Shown here: positions 4,482 to 5,900 of the stretch, piece after piece
Numbering within the stretch: the first letter of the stretch is position 1
Layout: each line of letters begins with the position of its first letter
Notes under the pieces: model-generated
What the model was told of the DNA's origin: nothing
Databases searched by the model: none
The model's input: only the letters and a program-made list of their open reading frames with translations
Position numbers and translations under genes: made by a program
Assembly (NCBI GenBank): GCA_964619285.1
Contig: CAZUCT010000359.1
Location: 1 to 5,900 of the forward strand
Direction of reading: 5' to 3'
Length of the DNA stretch: 5,900 nt
From: CALKCV01 sp964619285
GTDB lineage: Bacteria; Cyanobacteriota; Cyanobacteriia; Cyanobacteriales; Microcoleaceae

Positions 4482-5837
4482 ATGACTACTCGTGTAATTC
4501 TGGTACGTCACGGCCAAAGCACCTACAATCTCGAACATCGAATCCAAGGACGCCTCGATGCTTCAGTTTTAACAGAAAAAGGAACCGCCGATGCCCGCCA
4601 AGTGGCCGATGCCCTCAAAGGTATTAAATTTGATGCCGCTTATTGCAGTCCCCTCAAAAGGGCCAAAAGTACGGCGGAGATTGTTGTCTCCAGTCTCGAC
4701 TCTCCCCCCACCCTCCAACCAACCGAACAATTAATGGAAGTCGATCTGCCACTCTGGGAGGGGATGCTGCGGCAGGAAGTCGTCGATAAATTCCCATCCG
4801 ACTATCGCTGCTGGAAGGATACTCCCCACGAGTTTTATATGGAGGTTTCTCAGTCCGATGGCCAAAGCAAACATTATCCCGTATTGGCCCTATTCGACCA
4901 GGCCCGCCAATTTTGGCACGAACTGTTGGCCAATCATGCGGACCAAACCGCGTTAATCGTGGCCCATAACGGTATTAATCGCAGTTTAATTGCTACGGCC
5001 TTGGGTATTTCTCCTAGTTATTACCATTCAATTCAACAGTCTAATTGCGGTATTAGTATCCTCAATTTTTCCTCCTCTCAATTCTCGGCAACGGAGGGCA
5101 TTAAACCGGGTTTCGTTCAGTTAGAATCGATGAATCTAACTACTCATTTAGGGTTAAAGTTTCCTCAACCTAGAGACGGCCATCGCGGTCCTCGTTTGTT
5201 ATTAGTTCGCCACGGAGAAACTGACTGGAACCGCGACGGAAAATTCCAAGGACAAATTGACGTACCGCTAAACGATAACGGTCGCCAACAAGGGGGAAAA
5301 GCAGCCGAGTTTTTAAAAGATGTTAAACTCGATTTTGCTATTAGCAGTTCGATGTTGCGTCCGAAGGAAACTGCGGAAATTATTTTGCAAAGTCACCCTA
5401 ATATTAAGTTGCAATTAGATAAGGGTTTGTGGGAGATTAGTCACGGTTTGTGGGAGGGGAAATACGAGTCGGAAATTGAAGGCTCTTTTCCAGGACTTTT
5501 AAGTAAATGGAAGGAGTCGCCAGAGACGGTACAAATGCCAGAAGGAGAAAATTTAGATCGGGTTTGGGAACGAGCGATCGCTGCCTGGCGCAGTATTATT
5601 AATAGCGTTTCCGGTACGGGAATTGTAGTTGCTCACGATGCCATTAATAAAGCAATTCTCTGTCAATTATTTAATTTACCCCCCGAACATTTCTGGAATT
5701 TCAAACAAGGAAACGGTGCCGTAACTGTTATCGATTATCCTAAAGGTCCAGAAGGTTTGCCAGTTTTAGAAACCATGAATATTACCACTCATTTATCGGG
5801 CAGCGTTTTAGATAAAACCGCTGCCGGCGCCCTGTAA
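4482..5837 (+). CDS. Tandem two-domain histidine phosphatase (phosphoglycerate mutase-like)
   Basis: The 451-residue protein contains two complete histidine-phosphatase domains. Domain one (about 1-222) has LVRHGQ with nucleophile His10, a CSPLKRAKSTAE segment with Arg60, acid Glu86 before LWEG, and IVAHNG with His162. Domain two (about 237-440) has LVRHGE with His244, Arg293, Glu318 before LWEG, and VVAHDA with His385. Each keeps the RHG, Arg, Glu and second His of the family, so both sites may be active. Both end in nearly the same tail, MNLTTHL (217-223) and MNITTHL (432-438), supporting internal duplication. Substrate is uncertain: phosphoglycerate, sugar or nucleotide phosphates, alpha-ribazole phosphate or phosphoserine are all known for this superfamily. 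I recall a mutase-like cyanobacterial protein reported as a phosphoserine phosphatase. No signal peptide is present, so it is probably cytosolic. No Shine-Dalgarno precedes the ATG, but alignment of the RHG motif fixes the start. Confidence 0.92.
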   Translation: MTTRVILVRHGQSTYNLEHRIQGRLDASVLTEKGTADARQVADALKGIKFDAAYCSPLKRAKSTAEIVVSSLDSPPTLQPTEQLMEVDLPLWEGMLRQEVVDKFPSDYRCWKDTPHEFYMEVSQSDGQSKHYPVLALFDQARQFWHELLANHADQTALIVAHNGINRSLIATALGISPSYYHSIQQSNCGISILNFSSSQFSATEGIKPGFVQLESMNLTTHLGLKFPQPRDGHRGPRLLLVRHGETDWNRDGKFQGQIDVPLNDNGRQQGGKAAEFLKDVKLDFAISSSMLRPKETAEIILQSHPNIKLQLDKGLWEISHGLWEGKYESEIEGSFPGLLSKWKESPETVQMPEGENLDRVWERAIAAWRSIINSVSGTGIVVAHDAINKAILCQLFNLPPEHFWNFKQGNGAVTVIDYPKGPEGLPVLETMNITTHLSGSVLDKTAAGAL

Positions 5838-5846
5838 AAAAGGTCA

Positions 5847-5900
5847 GTTCGTAGTAATCGCTTCAGCGATTGTTCGTAGTAATCGCTTCAGCGATTGTTC
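5847..5900 (+). repeat. Tandem 25-bp palindromic repeats, running off the window
   Basis: Two exact head-to-tail copies of the 25-bp unit occupy 5847-5871 and 5872-5896. GTTC at 5897-5900 begins a third. Each contains AATCGCT/AGCGATT, a 7-bp stem with a TC loop. The array starts 9 bp after the phosphatase stop codon. The unit is the same as at 79-175, but here it is in uninterrupted direct tandem without spacers. It may fold in the 3' end of the phosphatase transcript. Confidence 0.92.

Noticed and set aside
2764..5837. Protease plus phosphatase as a defence system
   Set aside because: CPBP proteins were once called Abi, but both families are widespread housekeeping types here, and no nuclease, sensor or toxin gene lies nearby.
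5847..5900. Possible CRISPR array start
   Set aside because: The 25-bp units are directly adjacent with no spacers, the copies at 79-175 are in both orientations, and no cas gene is present.

Overview
The window comes from a cyanobacterial chromosome. The octamer GCGATCGC (HIP1) occurs at least seven times (161, 361, 516, 1802, 2853, 4304, 5574), where chance would give far fewer than one. Heptamer tandem repeats and palindromic dispersed repeats typical of filamentous cyanobacteria are also present. I cannot name a genus from sequence alone.

Layout. Positions 1-177 are non-coding and repeat-rich: a G/C-rich motif, then three copies of a 25-bp palindromic repeat. Positions 178-535 (minus) hold the C-terminal remnant of a MoxR-type AAA+ ATPase, lacking its nucleotide-binding half and split by a one-base frameshift. 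Positions 536-712 are repeat-rich spacer. Four small or medium minus-strand genes follow in order of position: a 113-residue predicted secreted protein, a membrane-anchored protein with two ComEA-like helix-hairpin-helix repeats, a TM2-SHOCT protein, and a 79-residue two-helix membrane protein. The last two look like a two-gene operon read from about 2643. A long hairpin (2688-2757) separates them from a 529-residue minus-strand CPBP (Abi/CAAX-type) intramembrane metalloprotease with an extra helical N-terminal domain. Divergent from it, on the plus strand, is a 451-residue protein with two complete histidine-phosphatase (phosphoglycerate mutase-like) domains. The window ends in tandem copies of the same 25-bp repeat seen at its left end.

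How it works together. Four of the five intact minus-strand genes are predicted to be membrane proteins and the fifth is predicted to be exported, so the region is biased to the cell envelope. Apart from the 2387/2007 pair and the divergent 2764/4482 pair, which share a 128-bp intergenic region with a perfect 12-bp inverted repeat, nothing argues for one pathway. I see no complete novel defence or mobile system. The most notable points are the decayed moxR flanked by related spacer motifs, the tandem-duplicated phosphatase with a repeated tail motif and a mid-gene codon shift, the shared 12-mer before two divergent genes, and several strong palindromes.
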